This document shows, one piece after another, positions 37,226 through 46,562 of a stretch of 64,000 nt of DNA. The DNA is from an uncultured bacterium (GTDB taxonomy: Bacteria; Bacillota; Clostridia; Lachnospirales; Lachnospiraceae), in assembly GCA_947063875.1 (NCBI GenBank), contig CAMSTY010000005.1, forward strand, positions 27,281 to 91,280, given 5' to 3'. The notes under the pieces were generated by a model. The model was not told the DNA's origin, searched no databases, and saw only the letters and a list, made by a program, of their open reading frames with translations. The position numbers and the translations under genes are program-made. The first letter of the stretch is position 1. The number at the start of each line of letters is the position of its first letter.

Positions 37226-39475
37226 TTATGGGCTGATAATGATCACATTGCTTCCTCCCGGTGTCGGAGCGCCACCTGCAGGACCGCCTCCCGGTCCGCT
37301 TCCCCCTGGCGCGGCAATCACGCCTGACTGGCCGCCGTTTCCTGCCGGGTTGCTCCCGCCCGCCGGATTGCCGCCGACGCTTCCATTATAGGTAGAACCT
37401 CCGCCCTGACGGACCAGATGAATCACATATTCCCTTTCATTGCCATTTTGCGCCCGCACCCGTACCCGGATATCGTTTGTTCCCGAGGCAATCTGGAAAT
37501 TCCCCGTACCGCTGATCACCGCCGTACTGTCAAGTGCGCTGGCATAGACGGACACCGTGCTTACTGAACTGTCAACAATCAGGTTATACGAGTAGGTATC
37601 CCTGTTAAACGTAGGCGTCAGAGAAAATCCCTCTACTCCCAGTCCCCCCAGCTTATTGTTCGGACTTCCGTCCCCGGTCGGCTTTGCACAGGGAGTATCC
37701 GGCATCCCGCTGTATACCGGAATCTTAAAACGCAGCGGCAATGTCTTGAGTTTGGCCGAATAACTCTCTGCAAAAATCGAACCCTCGGAAGCAGCGCCGT
37801 CCACATTCGTCATATACTGATGTTTGTATAGATTATTGCCCTGAACATTATACTTTTTCAAATAGAAAGTATCCTGCCCTGCACGGACATAATTCTCCCC
37901 ATAGAACTGGGCTCCGCCAATAATCGCTTTCTCCGGAGTATTCCAGGGTCTTCCATAGGAACCGGACTGAGAGGCGTACCACAATCCCCGTTCCACAGCC
38001 CCCATTCCATCTGCCGCATATGCCCCGACATTAAAGTAATTATAATACCCGGGATAAGAAGCATTATTCCCCTTAATCGAATTCCCCCGTCCATCTGATC
38101 CCTGTTCCTGTATAATCATGGCCGTCAGGACATAGGGGTTCACCCCGGAAACCTGAGCCGCCTGCATGATTACATCCACATAAGAAACGCTTCCTACAGC
38201 AGTTGACTGGCCGGAATTTCCTCCTGGTGAGACGGTTCCCGCAGAAGAAGAACCTCCTCCCGGTGAAGCCGCTCCCGCAGAGGAAGAGCCTCCTCCCGGG
38301 GTCACAGTCGGCGAAGCAGAAACGCCGCTTTGGGAACCGCCCCCTGGTGATGGGGATGTCCCCCCCGAAGACGTGCCGCCTGGAGAAACCACTCCTGAAG
38401 ATGTGCCGCCCGGGGACGGGGATGTGCCGCCTGAACCGCCCTGGCCGGGTTTTACTCCTACCCTCACGGAGGTCGCCACCTTGGGTGCATCATGTCTGCT
38501 GACAGAAGCCGACGGACTCCGCAGCTGTACATTCTGATCGCCAGAAGGCCTGCTGCCTCCACTTCCGCCGGACACTCCAGGACCTGCGCTGCTGCCGGAT
38601 GTCCCCGGTGATACTACCACACCGGAAGAACTGCCCGAAGAAGAGCCGCCCGGCCCGTAAGAAGAACTGGTTGAGCCGCCTTGGGAACCGCCCGTCCCGC
38701 CGGTCCAGGTGCCTCCTCCGGTAGTAGTGCCGTCAAGAAAAGTACCCTTTACCAGAGCCTGCAGCCCTTCTCTTGTCTGTGTGGAGGCATCGTAGCTGTG
38801 ATTCATAAATTGAAACACATATACATCATCCAAAAAATTCCTTGGGTCCATATAATATCGGATAATCTCCTCAGAGGCAGCCACCCAGCTGCTTCCGTCA
38901 AACCCGGTCCAGGTGCCATTGTCCCAGTTGTAAGCGCCGTCCGCCGTGGATTTGTGAGAAGAGATACTGCTCTTATGAATCAGGCTGCGGGGAATGATAC
39001 TCTCATTCTGAATCACCGTATTCCAGTCCAGGCCTGTCCGGTGCGCCTCAAACACCCAATTCGGATACTGCGCATGCAGCTGCCGCAAAGCAGGCTTATA
39101 ACTTTCCGGAAACCCCTGATTTGTCAGATAGGACTCAAAATTAGCATCCTGGCTATAGGCAACCGGAAAACGGAGATAGGTATGTAATACATAACCGGTG
39201 CCGCTGCTGGTACGGATCTGATACCACAATTTCCCGTCACTGCCATTCACCTCATTGATCACCGTAACGGAAGTCCCTTTCGACAAACTGGTCACCCGGG
39301 AATAGGATGTGCCCGGGCCGCTGCGCACATTCAAAGAAGAGGCATTAACCGTAGCCTGCCGCTCCGTATATGCGTAAACCCGATTAAACGGAACTGGCAC
39401 GGCAAAAGACAGCCGTCCTCCCAGAGCCAATGTCAGCAAAACCGCTACCCATCTTTTCCATCTTTGTCGTTTCAT
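37226..39475 (-). CDS. Secreted SH3b - glucosaminidase - cadherin-like beta-sandwich cell-wall hydrolase with a Gly/Ser/Pro-rich insert
   Basis: SH3b 'ATVNASSLNVRSGPGTSYSRVTSLSKGTSVTVI', glucosaminidase-like 'VNPYVLTAMIIQEQGSDGRGNSIKG', PF12733-like C-term. Confidence 0.85.
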   Translation of the reverse strand: MKRQRWKRWVAVLLTLALGGRLSFAVPVPFNRVYAYTERQATVNASSLNVRSGPGTSYSRVTSLSKGTSVTVINEVNGSDGKLWYQIRTSSGTGYVLHTYLRFPVAYSQDANFESYLTNQGFPESYKPALRQLHAQYPNWVFEAHRTGLDWNTVIQNESIIPRSLIHKSSISSHKSTADGAYNWDNGTWTGFDGSSWVAASEEIIRYYMDPRNFLDDVYVFQFMNHSYDASTQTREGLQALVKGTFLDGTTTGGGTWTGGTGGSQGGSTSSSYGPGGSSSGSSSGVVVSPGTSGSSAGPGVSGGSGGSRPSGDQNVQLRSPSASVSRHDAPKVATSVRVGVKPGQGGSGGTSPSPGGTSSGVVSPGGTSSGGTSPSPGGGSQSGVSASPTVTPGGGSSSAGAASPGGGSSSAGTVSPGGNSGQSTAVGSVSYVDVIMQAAQVSGVNPYVLTAMIIQEQGSDGRGNSIKGNNASYPGYYNYFNVGAYAADGMGAVERGLWYASQSGSYGRPWNTPEKAIIGGAQFYGENYVRAGQDTFYLKKYNVQGNNLYKHQYMTNVDGAASEGSIFAESYSAKLKTLPLRFKIPVYSGMPDTPCAKPTGDGSPNNKLGGLGVEGFSLTPTFNRDTYSYNLIVDSSVSTVSVYASALDSTAVISGTGNFQIASGTNDIRVRVRAQNGNEREYVIHLVRQGGGSTYNGSVGGNPAGGSNPAGNGGQSGVIAAPGGSGPGGGPAGGAPTPGGSNVIIISP

Positions 39476-39515
39476 CTATATTCTCCAATATTCTTCCTTT
39501 TATAACACATGCTCT

Positions 39516-39545
39516 ATTATAATGACAAAAGATAGGGTATGTCAA
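39516..39545 (-). promoter_or_regulatory. Predicted sigma-A promoter of the glucosaminidase gene
   Basis: Minus strand TTGACA-N18-TATAAT. Confidence 0.65.
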
Positions 39546-39603
39546 CAAAATCCATAAAAGTTCACACTTTTGGAACAATTCGTAAGAAATCCTTAAAAAG
39601 GAA

Positions 39604-39631
39604 ACAGGATCTGCACTCTCACAGATCCTGT
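39604..39631 (-). terminator. Terminator of the decarboxylase operon
   Basis: Minus strand ACAGGATCTG-TGAGAGTG-CAGATCCTGT-TTCCTTTTT; 10-bp perfect stem. Confidence 0.85.
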
Positions 39632-39647
39632 CCTGCTTTCCGTTGTT

Positions 39648-41057
39648 TTACACGGGATATGCCTTGTTTTCCGTATCTGCCACAGCAGCATCCACCTTAG
39701 TCTGCTGTGCCTCTCTGTACTTGAAGAACTCCTCTGCTACCTTCGGGAACAAAGCATAGGAAAGAACATCCTCATCCTGCTGTTTCCAGCGGGCGCACTC
39801 TTTCTCGAACTGAGGTAGCTGCGGCGGAATCAGGTCTGCCGGACGGCAGGTGATCGGAGTCTCGTCGCCGATAATCTTCTTCTGAACTTCCGGATTGAAG
39901 GGTTTTACCGTCTGTCCGAACTCGCCCAGCATAATCTTCTTGGACTCCTTGGGCACCAGCTTATAACGCTCGCCTGCAATAACATTCATTACGGCCTGGG
40001 TACCCACGATCTGAGAAGAAGGGGTAACCAGCGGCGGCTCACCGAAGTCTTTTCTTACCCGCGGAATCTCCTCCAGCACCTCACGGTATTTGTCTTCCTT
40101 GCCGGCCTCTTTCAGCTGGGACACCAGGTTGGACAACATGCCGCCCGGCACCTGATACTGCAGAGTCTTGATGTTGACGCCCAGCACCTTCGGATTCAGG
40201 AGGCCGCTCTTTAACACCTCCTCGCGGATCGGTGTGAAGTAGTCTGCAATCTCCGCCAGTTTTTCCTGATTCAGCCCCGTATCATAGGGAGTGCCCCGGA
40301 AAGTCTCCACCATCACTTCCGTAGCCGGCTGGCTGGTTCCCAGCGCCAGCGGGGACATGGCGGTATCGATGATGTCACAGCCGGACTCCACTGCCTTTAA
40401 GTAGGTCATGGAAGCCACACCGGATGTATAGTGAGTATGCAGATCGATCGGCAGTGCGGTGGACTCCTTCAGGGCAGCCACCAGCTCCTGAGCCGCATAA
40501 GGGGTCAGCAGACCAGCCATATCCTTGATACAGATGGAATCCGCTCCCATGTCCTCAATCCTCTTGGCAATATCCTTCCAGTAATCCATGGTATAGGCAT
40601 CACCCAGAGTATAGCACAATGCGATCTGCGCATGTGCCTTTTCCTTGTTTGCCGCGCTGACTGCGGTCTGCAGATTGCGCAGGTCATTGAGACAGTCGAA
40701 AATACGGATGATGTCAATGCCATTGGCCACGGACTTCTGTACGAAATATTCCACCACGTCATCTGCATAATGGTTGTAACCCAGAATATTCTGGCCGCGG
40801 AACAGCATCTGAAGCTTGGTATTCTTAAAACCTGCCTTCAGTTTTCTTAAACGCTCCCATGGGTCTTCTTTCAGGAAACGAAGGGAAGCGTCAAAGGTAG
40901 CGCCGCCCCAGCACTCTACTGCATAATAGCCGATCTGATCCATCTTGTCGATGATGGGCAGCATCTGCTCGGTACTCATCCTGGTTGCGATTAAGGACTG
41001 GTGGGCGTCACGGAGGACCGTCTCCACAATCTTAACCGGCTTTTTCTCTATTGCCAT
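39648..41057 (-). CDS. oadA: Oxaloacetate decarboxylase alpha/pyruvate carboxylase subunit B-type carboxyltransferase (no biotin domain)
   Basis: 'VKIVETVLRDAHQSLIATRMSTEQMLPI', 'CWGGATFDASLRFLKEDPWERLR', 'DLHTHYTSGVASMTYLKAVESG'. Confidence 0.93.
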   Translation of the reverse strand: MAIEKKPVKIVETVLRDAHQSLIATRMSTEQMLPIIDKMDQIGYYAVECWGGATFDASLRFLKEDPWERLRKLKAGFKNTKLQMLFRGQNILGYNHYADDVVEYFVQKSVANGIDIIRIFDCLNDLRNLQTAVSAANKEKAHAQIALCYTLGDAYTMDYWKDIAKRIEDMGADSICIKDMAGLLTPYAAQELVAALKESTALPIDLHTHYTSGVASMTYLKAVESGCDIIDTAMSPLALGTSQPATEVMVETFRGTPYDTGLNQEKLAEIADYFTPIREEVLKSGLLNPKVLGVNIKTLQYQVPGGMLSNLVSQLKEAGKEDKYREVLEEIPRVRKDFGEPPLVTPSSQIVGTQAVMNVIAGERYKLVPKESKKIMLGEFGQTVKPFNPEVQKKIIGDETPITCRPADLIPPQLPQFEKECARWKQQDEDVLSYALFPKVAEEFFKYREAQQTKVDAAVADTENKAYPV

Positions 41058-41091
41058 TTTATTTCCCTCCTAATCATTATCAACACGGAAT

Positions 41092-42240
41092 TTACACGCC
41101 AAAGATCGCCATGAACGTACCGGCCGCCACGGCAGTGCCGATAACGCCAGCCACATTGGGGCCCATGGCATGCATCAGCAGGAAGTTGGTGGGATCTGCC
41201 TCTGCACCCACCTTCTGGGACACCCGGGCTGCCATCGGCACTGCAGACACGCCTGCGGAACCAATCAGCGGGTTCACCTTGCCTCCCGTCAGCTTACACA
41301 TAATCTTGCCAAAGAACACCCCGGCAGTCGTACCGAAAGCAAATGCAATCAGGCCAAGCGCCACGATCTGCAAGGTCGTTATCTTCAAAAATGCCTCTGC
41401 GCTGGTGCTTGCGCCTACGGAAGTGCCCAGCAGGATAACTACGATGTACATCATGGCATTGCTGGCCGTCTCCTGCAGCTGCTTTACCACGCCAGACTCC
41501 CTGAACAGGTTGCCCAGCATCAGCATGCCTACCAGCGGAGCCGTGGTCGGCAGGATCAGGCATACTACGATCGTAACAATGATGGGGAACAGGATCTTCT
41601 CCAATTTGGATACCGGACGCAGCTGTTCCATCCTGATCTTGCGCTCTGCCTCGGAAGTCATCAGCTTCATGATCGGAGGCTGGATGATCGGCACAAGAGC
41701 CATGTAAGAATAAGCAGCCACTGCAATCGGTCCCATGAACTCCGTCTGTCCCAGCTTACCGGCCAGGAAGATGGAAGTCGGGCCATCCGCACCGCCGATA
41801 ATGGAAATAGCGGCGGCCGCCTTGTCGTTGAATCCCATGAAAATAGCCATAAAATAAGCAGCGTAAATACCAAACTGTGCGGCAGCTCCCAAAAGAAAAC
41901 TCTTGGGATTTGCAATCAGCGGACCGAAATCCGTCATCGCACCCACACCCATGAAAATCAGAGACGGCAGGATACTCCATTCATCCAGCAGGAAAAAGTA
42001 ATGAAGCAGGCCGCCCACACCATTAGACATATCTTCAGGCCGTGCCATAATATCCGGATAGATATTGACAAGCAGCATACCAAATGCAATCGGAACCAGC
42101 AGAAGCGGTTCAAACCCGTATTTGATCGCCAGCATCAGAAACACCAGAGCCACACCGATCATCAGGAAATTGCCAAAGGTAAGATTGCAAAATGCTGTCT
42201 GCTGAAGAAGATTAGACATTGTTGTTGCAATATAATCCAT
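41092..42240 (-). CDS. oadB: Na+-translocating decarboxylase beta subunit
   Basis: 'IMARPEDMSNGVGGLLHYF', 'AAAISIIGGADGPTSIFLAGKL', 'NPLIGSAGVSAVPMAARVSQKVG'. Confidence 0.96.
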   Translation of the reverse strand: MDYIATTMSNLLQQTAFCNLTFGNFLMIGVALVFLMLAIKYGFEPLLLVPIAFGMLLVNIYPDIMARPEDMSNGVGGLLHYFFLLDEWSILPSLIFMGVGAMTDFGPLIANPKSFLLGAAAQFGIYAAYFMAIFMGFNDKAAAAISIIGGADGPTSIFLAGKLGQTEFMGPIAVAAYSYMALVPIIQPPIMKLMTSEAERKIRMEQLRPVSKLEKILFPIIVTIVVCLILPTTAPLVGMLMLGNLFRESGVVKQLQETASNAMMYIVVILLGTSVGASTSAEAFLKITTLQIVALGLIAFAFGTTAGVFFGKIMCKLTGGKVNPLIGSAGVSAVPMAARVSQKVGAEADPTNFLLMHAMGPNVAGVIGTAVAAGTFMAIFGV

Positions 42241-42273
42241 TTTTATCCCTCCATAGTGGAATTTCTCAGCAGA

Positions 42274-42645
42274 TTAGTTCATGGTAGCAAGGGTTGCACC
42301 TGGCTCTACGGAATCTCCGACCGCCGCATTAATGCTGGCAATTGTTCCATCCTGGGGAGCTACGATATCATTCTCCATCTTCATGGCCTCAAGAACCATG
42401 ATCACATCGCCCTTCTTCACGGCCTGTCCGCCCGTAGCCTTCACCGCCAGGATCTTGCCCGGCATGGGAGCCGTCACGGCCACAGAACCCTGTGCCCCTG
42501 CCGGAGCCGCCGCCTTCGGAGCTGCCTTGGGCGCCGACGCTCTCGGGGCCGCCTTCGGCGCTGCTGCCGGCGCTCCCGTGGATGCACCCTCTTCTACCGT
42601 CACTTCATAAACGTTGCCATTGACTGTAATTGTATAATTCTTCAT
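42274..42645 (-). CDS. Biotin carrier (gamma/delta) subunit of the decarboxylase
   Basis: Biotinylation motif 'VLEAMKMENDI' after an Ala/Pro-rich linker. Confidence 0.95.
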   Translation of the reverse strand: MKNYTITVNGNVYEVTVEEGASTGAPAAAPKAAPRASAPKAAPKAAAPAGAQGSVAVTAPMPGKILAVKATGGQAVKKGDVIMVLEAMKMENDIVAPQDGTIASINAAVGDSVEPGATLATMN

Positions 42646-42675
42646 ATCCAGAATCCTCCTGTTCTTCTATATGGT

Positions 42676-43455
42676 TTATGCCCTTTTCCACTTTGCTCCC
42701 GGCACACGCTTAATCGAACGCACTACCAGGCCATCTGCGGAAGTATTGTCAAAAGCTGCGATTGCCGCAGTAATCACCGCTACCAGTTCCAGGTCATCGG
42801 TCAGATCCTCTTCCACCACCGCTGCCGGCGCCGGAGCCGCTGCGGGCGCCGGAACTGCTGCGGGCGCCGATACCTTCGCCCTGTTTTCAAAATTGTTGAT
42901 AAACTTAAAGCAGCTGATAATCAAGGAAATGAAAATCAGCACCAAAAATACGGTACCCATACCCATCAATGTATTCATGCCGGCCTTTTCCAGCTTCTCG
43001 ACGGTGCTGTATTCCGGCGTGAAGGAAAAAGATGTCGGGACCGGTATCCCGTCAGCGCCGTCCTCATAAAATGCCTTGAACTCCACCCTGCGGTTCGCAA
43101 AACTGGCGTTCACAATACACTCATAGCCGCCGTCCTCTGTCAGATCCGCCTCGCTGGAAATCACTTCCACAAAGTCACCGGTATCTTTCATAACACTTTT
43201 CCTGGATGAGAACAAACCTGCCATCACCAGGTCTTTCTCCTTGATTGCCGATGCTTCTGCCTCCTCGATCTTTTCAGCCGGAATCTCAACGCACAATTCC
43301 AGGAATCCCTCAGTCAAATCGCAGATCGCCTTTGCCTGCTGCTCTTCCAGCTTCTCCGTCTCTGCCTCCGCCGCAGAACACGCCGACAAGGCAAACAGGG
43401 CAAACGCCATGAATACCATTAACCATAATCGTTTCCTAATCTGTTTCATATACAC
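42676..43455 (-). CDS. OadG-family small membrane subunit, extended
   Basis: 'MGMGTVFLVLIFISLIISCFKFINNFENRAKVSAPAAVPAPAAAPAPAAVVEEDLTDDLELVAVITAAIAAFDNTSADGLVVRSIKRVP'; lipoprotein-like N-term 'FALSACSAAE'. Confidence 0.88.
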   Translation of the reverse strand: MYMKQIRKRLWLMVFMAFALFALSACSAAEAETEKLEEQQAKAICDLTEGFLELCVEIPAEKIEEAEASAIKEKDLVMAGLFSSRKSVMKDTGDFVEVISSEADLTEDGGYECIVNASFANRRVEFKAFYEDGADGIPVPTSFSFTPEYSTVEKLEKAGMNTLMGMGTVFLVLIFISLIISCFKFINNFENRAKVSAPAAVPAPAAAPAPAAVVEEDLTDDLELVAVITAAIAAFDNTSADGLVVRSIKRVPGAKWKRA

Positions 43456-43466
43456 GTCACCTCATT

Positions 43467-44921
43467 CTAGACCGTTCCGTGTTTTCTGTCCGGTCGGTCC
43501 TCTCTCTTGGTAAACAGCATCTCAAATGCAGCAATCACACGTTTTCTGGTATCACATGCCTCAATAATGTCGTCCACATACCCCCTTCTGGCAGCCGCCT
43601 GCGCGCTGGACTGCAGATCACGGTACAGAGTCGCTTTCTCATTAATCAAAGCCAGGCTGTCATCGGCCTTGGCCAGTTCATCGGCATACATAATCTTCGC
43701 GGCTGCCGTCGGGTCCATCATACCGATCGAGGCATCCGGCCATGCGTAGACTATATCCGCACCGATGGACTTGCTGTTCATGGTCAGGTAAGCGGTGCCA
43801 TAAGCCTCGCCTACAATCACGGATACTTTGGGAACGCTGGCATTGGCAAATGCAAAAGTCAGGCGCCCCGCAGTCTTTGCAATCTTGCGTTCCGTACATT
43901 TGCTGGCCTTATAACCCTTTACGTTCACCAGCGTCAGAATCGGAATATTGAATGCGTCGCAGAAGGAAACAAACTTCTCCGCCTTCTCGCAGCCGTGGGA
44001 AGTAAGGACTGCCTCATACTCGGCGTCCTTTACGCCGTTCTCCCCGTAAAGTTCCGTGCGGTTGGCCACGCAGCCGATCGTGCTGCCGTTCAGGCGGATA
44101 AAACCGGTCACCATGGACGGGTCATACGCTTTCTTTACCTCCAGGAAAAATCCGTTGTCCGAAATCTGCTGCAACGCGATATCTGTAGCCCCTGCGCAGT
44201 TCTCCAGACTGGCGCAGACGCGGTTCAAATCATCTTCACACTCGCTGTAGGATATATCGTCCTCATTATTTGCCGGAAGAATCGTAATCAGGGTGCGGAT
44301 CTGATCCAGAAGCGCCGCCTCATCCCCGACAAAATCCACCAGGCCGGTATCCCCGCTCTGGAAACCCGCGCTCGAAGTGTCGCATTTCTCAATACGGTTG
44401 CCCTCAAGGGCATTGGGAGAATTGACAAAAAGTTTTGCTTTCTTTTCTTCCATGAAAATGAAATCCGCCATTGCGGAAGATACGGCCATTCCGCCTCCGC
44501 AGGTGCCGAACACGGCTGCAATCTGAGGAATCACGCCGGAAGCCATCGCCTGGCTTAAATACATCTGGCCAAAACCGTTCAGCGCATCGGTTGCTTCCTG
44601 AAGACGCAGGCCCGCGCAGTCGATCAGCCCGATCACCGGCGCCCCCATCTTCATCGCCATGGAATAAATGTTAGAAATTTTCTTTGCATGCATCTCACCC
44701 AGGGAACCTCCCAGTACGGAAGCATCCTGACTGTACACATACACAAGGCCCCCGTCGATGGTCCCGTAACCGGTGACCACACCATCTGCAGGAGTTTCCT
44801 TGTCAGCCATGTTGAAATCGGTCGCTCTTGCAGTAATGTAAGAACCCACTTCAACAAAACTGTTCTCATCAAGCAGTGCGTTGATTCTGCTACTTGCTGA
44901 CGTTTGTGCTGAATTACTCAT
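43467..44921 (-). CDS. Acyl-CoA carboxylase-type carboxyltransferase (MmdA-like alpha subunit)
   Basis: 'PADGVVTGYGTIDGGLVYVYSQDASVLGGSLGEMHAKKISNIYSMAM', 'FGTCGGGMAVSSAMADFIFM', 'AYLTMNSKSIGADIVYAWPDASIGMMDPTAAAKIMY'; ATG at 44921. Confidence 0.92.
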   Translation of the reverse strand: MSNSAQTSASSRINALLDENSFVEVGSYITARATDFNMADKETPADGVVTGYGTIDGGLVYVYSQDASVLGGSLGEMHAKKISNIYSMAMKMGAPVIGLIDCAGLRLQEATDALNGFGQMYLSQAMASGVIPQIAAVFGTCGGGMAVSSAMADFIFMEEKKAKLFVNSPNALEGNRIEKCDTSSAGFQSGDTGLVDFVGDEAALLDQIRTLITILPANNEDDISYSECEDDLNRVCASLENCAGATDIALQQISDNGFFLEVKKAYDPSMVTGFIRLNGSTIGCVANRTELYGENGVKDAEYEAVLTSHGCEKAEKFVSFCDAFNIPILTLVNVKGYKASKCTERKIAKTAGRLTFAFANASVPKVSVIVGEAYGTAYLTMNSKSIGADIVYAWPDASIGMMDPTAAAKIMYADELAKADDSLALINEKATLYRDLQSSAQAAARRGYVDDIIEACDTRKRVIAAFEMLFTKREDRPDRKHGTV

Positions 44922-44963
44922 TTTGCAATCCTCCATTTTAAAATATTGACGGCATTGTCTGTA

Positions 44964-44981
44964 TTGTTAAACTTTTGACAA
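44964..44981. promoter_or_regulatory. Rex-like redox operator upstream of the decarboxylase operon
   Basis: TTGTTAA-ACTT-TTGACAA: 1 mismatch to TTGTTAANNNNTTAACAA. Confidence 0.55.
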
Positions 44982-45012
44982 TGTGCCGTATAGTAACTCC
45001 AAATTTCTGCCG

Positions 45013-45040
45013 ATTATAATTGTATAATTTTATTGGACAA
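45013..45040 (-). promoter_or_regulatory. Predicted promoter of the decarboxylase operon
   Basis: Minus strand TTGTCC-N16-TATAAT. Confidence 0.5.
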
Positions 45041-45093
45041 AATTCAAGCTGTTTTTGCACTTTTTTCAAAAACCGGCAAATTTTTCTCTTTCC

Positions 45094-46428
45094 TTATCTC
45101 GTGTCCGGCAAAAACAGCTGCCAGACCTGTTTTGCACAATACCAAAAGTCCCGGCGTTCGACACCATGATCCGCATAAAGCGGATAGCTGCGGATTGTCC
45201 TGCCATCCAAAAGATACGAGATATGTCCGATCATTTCTCCCTCTTCCACCGGCGCCTTCAGGCTGTCCGGAAGTTGTGCGCGCATTTCCAAAGACTCCTC
45301 ATCTGCCAGCAAAAGCTTTAAGTGCCTCTCATTTTCCTCCAGTCTGACCACAGGCTTTACGGCCGCCTCTCCGGTCCCTTCTGTCACCCCTTCTGCCACG
45401 GGCAGCTCTTTTAGATCCGGTTCCACACAGACTTCACGGTAATGAAACCTTTTTTTCCCATAGCCAAACAGTTCCCGGGCATCTTCCCACTTGTAGGTTT
45501 TATGCGGCGGCCAGCCGCTGCCAAGCAATGCCAGCACATAGGTCCTGCCGTCATCTTCCAACGCTGCCACATAAGAATAGCCCGCCCCGCCGGTAAATCC
45601 CGTCTTCCCGCTCAGCAACCCCTCCATTGTGGACAATAGCGCATTATGGTTGACACAGGAAAACGATCGTTTTCCCTCCACATCCGTGAACGCGTAATTG
45701 GCTGTGCGGGTAATTTCCAAAAACTCCTCCCGCCTGGGCGACTCCCGGATGCAGTAACGCATCAGGAAGGCCAAATCCCTGGCCGTCGTGCCATGCGTAT
45801 ATTCCTGCCCGTCCGGCGCCGTGTAGGTCCGGTCAAGGCCGTTCGGCGTCAGAAAGCAGGTATCATAGCATCCCAGATCCCTGGCTTTTTGATTCATCAT
45901 CTCTGAAAACCCCTCCACGCTGCCGCCGATTTGTTCGGCAATCATGACGGCCGTATCGTTATGAGATTCCAGCATCAGGGAATACAGCAGGTCCTTCAGA
46001 TAAAACCGTGTCCCTTTCCTGGCGCCCAGATGAACCTTGGGCTGGGAAGCCGCGGTTTCCGACACCGTGCAGACATCGGAAAAACTTCCGTTCTCCAGGG
46101 CCAGAATACAAGTCATGATCTTTGTGGTACTGGCCATCGGGCGAAACACATCCCCTTCTTTCTCATAAAGGACCCTCCCGGTATCCCCATCCATCAAAAC
46201 CGCTGACAGGGCATGAAGGTTCAAGGACTCCTCTGACTGCTTTTTTCCCGAAGCTGCTGTTGAGATTATTCCCACATTTGCGCTTTCTGATTCCCTGGAT
46301 ACCTGTACACGCGGCACTTTGGAATATTCTTTCTCTGCCATGTCCGGGACCGCTTTTACGCTCCCCCAAAAAGCAAAGCCGATGGTGATTCCCACCATCA
46401 GCCCATATACCCGGTTCGTTTTCACCAT
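45094..46428 (-). CDS. D-alanyl-D-alanine carboxypeptidase (DacF/PBP5-like)
   Basis: SxxK 'RPMASTTKIMTCILAL', SxN 'SHNDTAVMIAE', KTG 'GLLSGKTGFTGGAGYS'. Confidence 0.93.
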   Translation of the reverse strand: MVKTNRVYGLMVGITIGFAFWGSVKAVPDMAEKEYSKVPRVQVSRESESANVGIISTAASGKKQSEESLNLHALSAVLMDGDTGRVLYEKEGDVFRPMASTTKIMTCILALENGSFSDVCTVSETAASQPKVHLGARKGTRFYLKDLLYSLMLESHNDTAVMIAEQIGGSVEGFSEMMNQKARDLGCYDTCFLTPNGLDRTYTAPDGQEYTHGTTARDLAFLMRYCIRESPRREEFLEITRTANYAFTDVEGKRSFSCVNHNALLSTMEGLLSGKTGFTGGAGYSYVAALEDDGRTYVLALLGSGWPPHKTYKWEDARELFGYGKKRFHYREVCVEPDLKELPVAEGVTEGTGEAAVKPVVRLEENERHLKLLLADEESLEMRAQLPDSLKAPVEEGEMIGHISYLLDGRTIRSYPLYADHGVERRDFWYCAKQVWQLFLPDTR

Positions 46429-46562
46429 TGTCCTACTCCTGCATATGATTACTCTATCCTATTCCGCCGGAAATATAAATATTCCATGTCCCAAATCCAT
46501 GGCAAAAGGAGAAAAAATATGTTATAATAGGTGATAATCCTTCAGGAAAGGAATCGGTTTTT

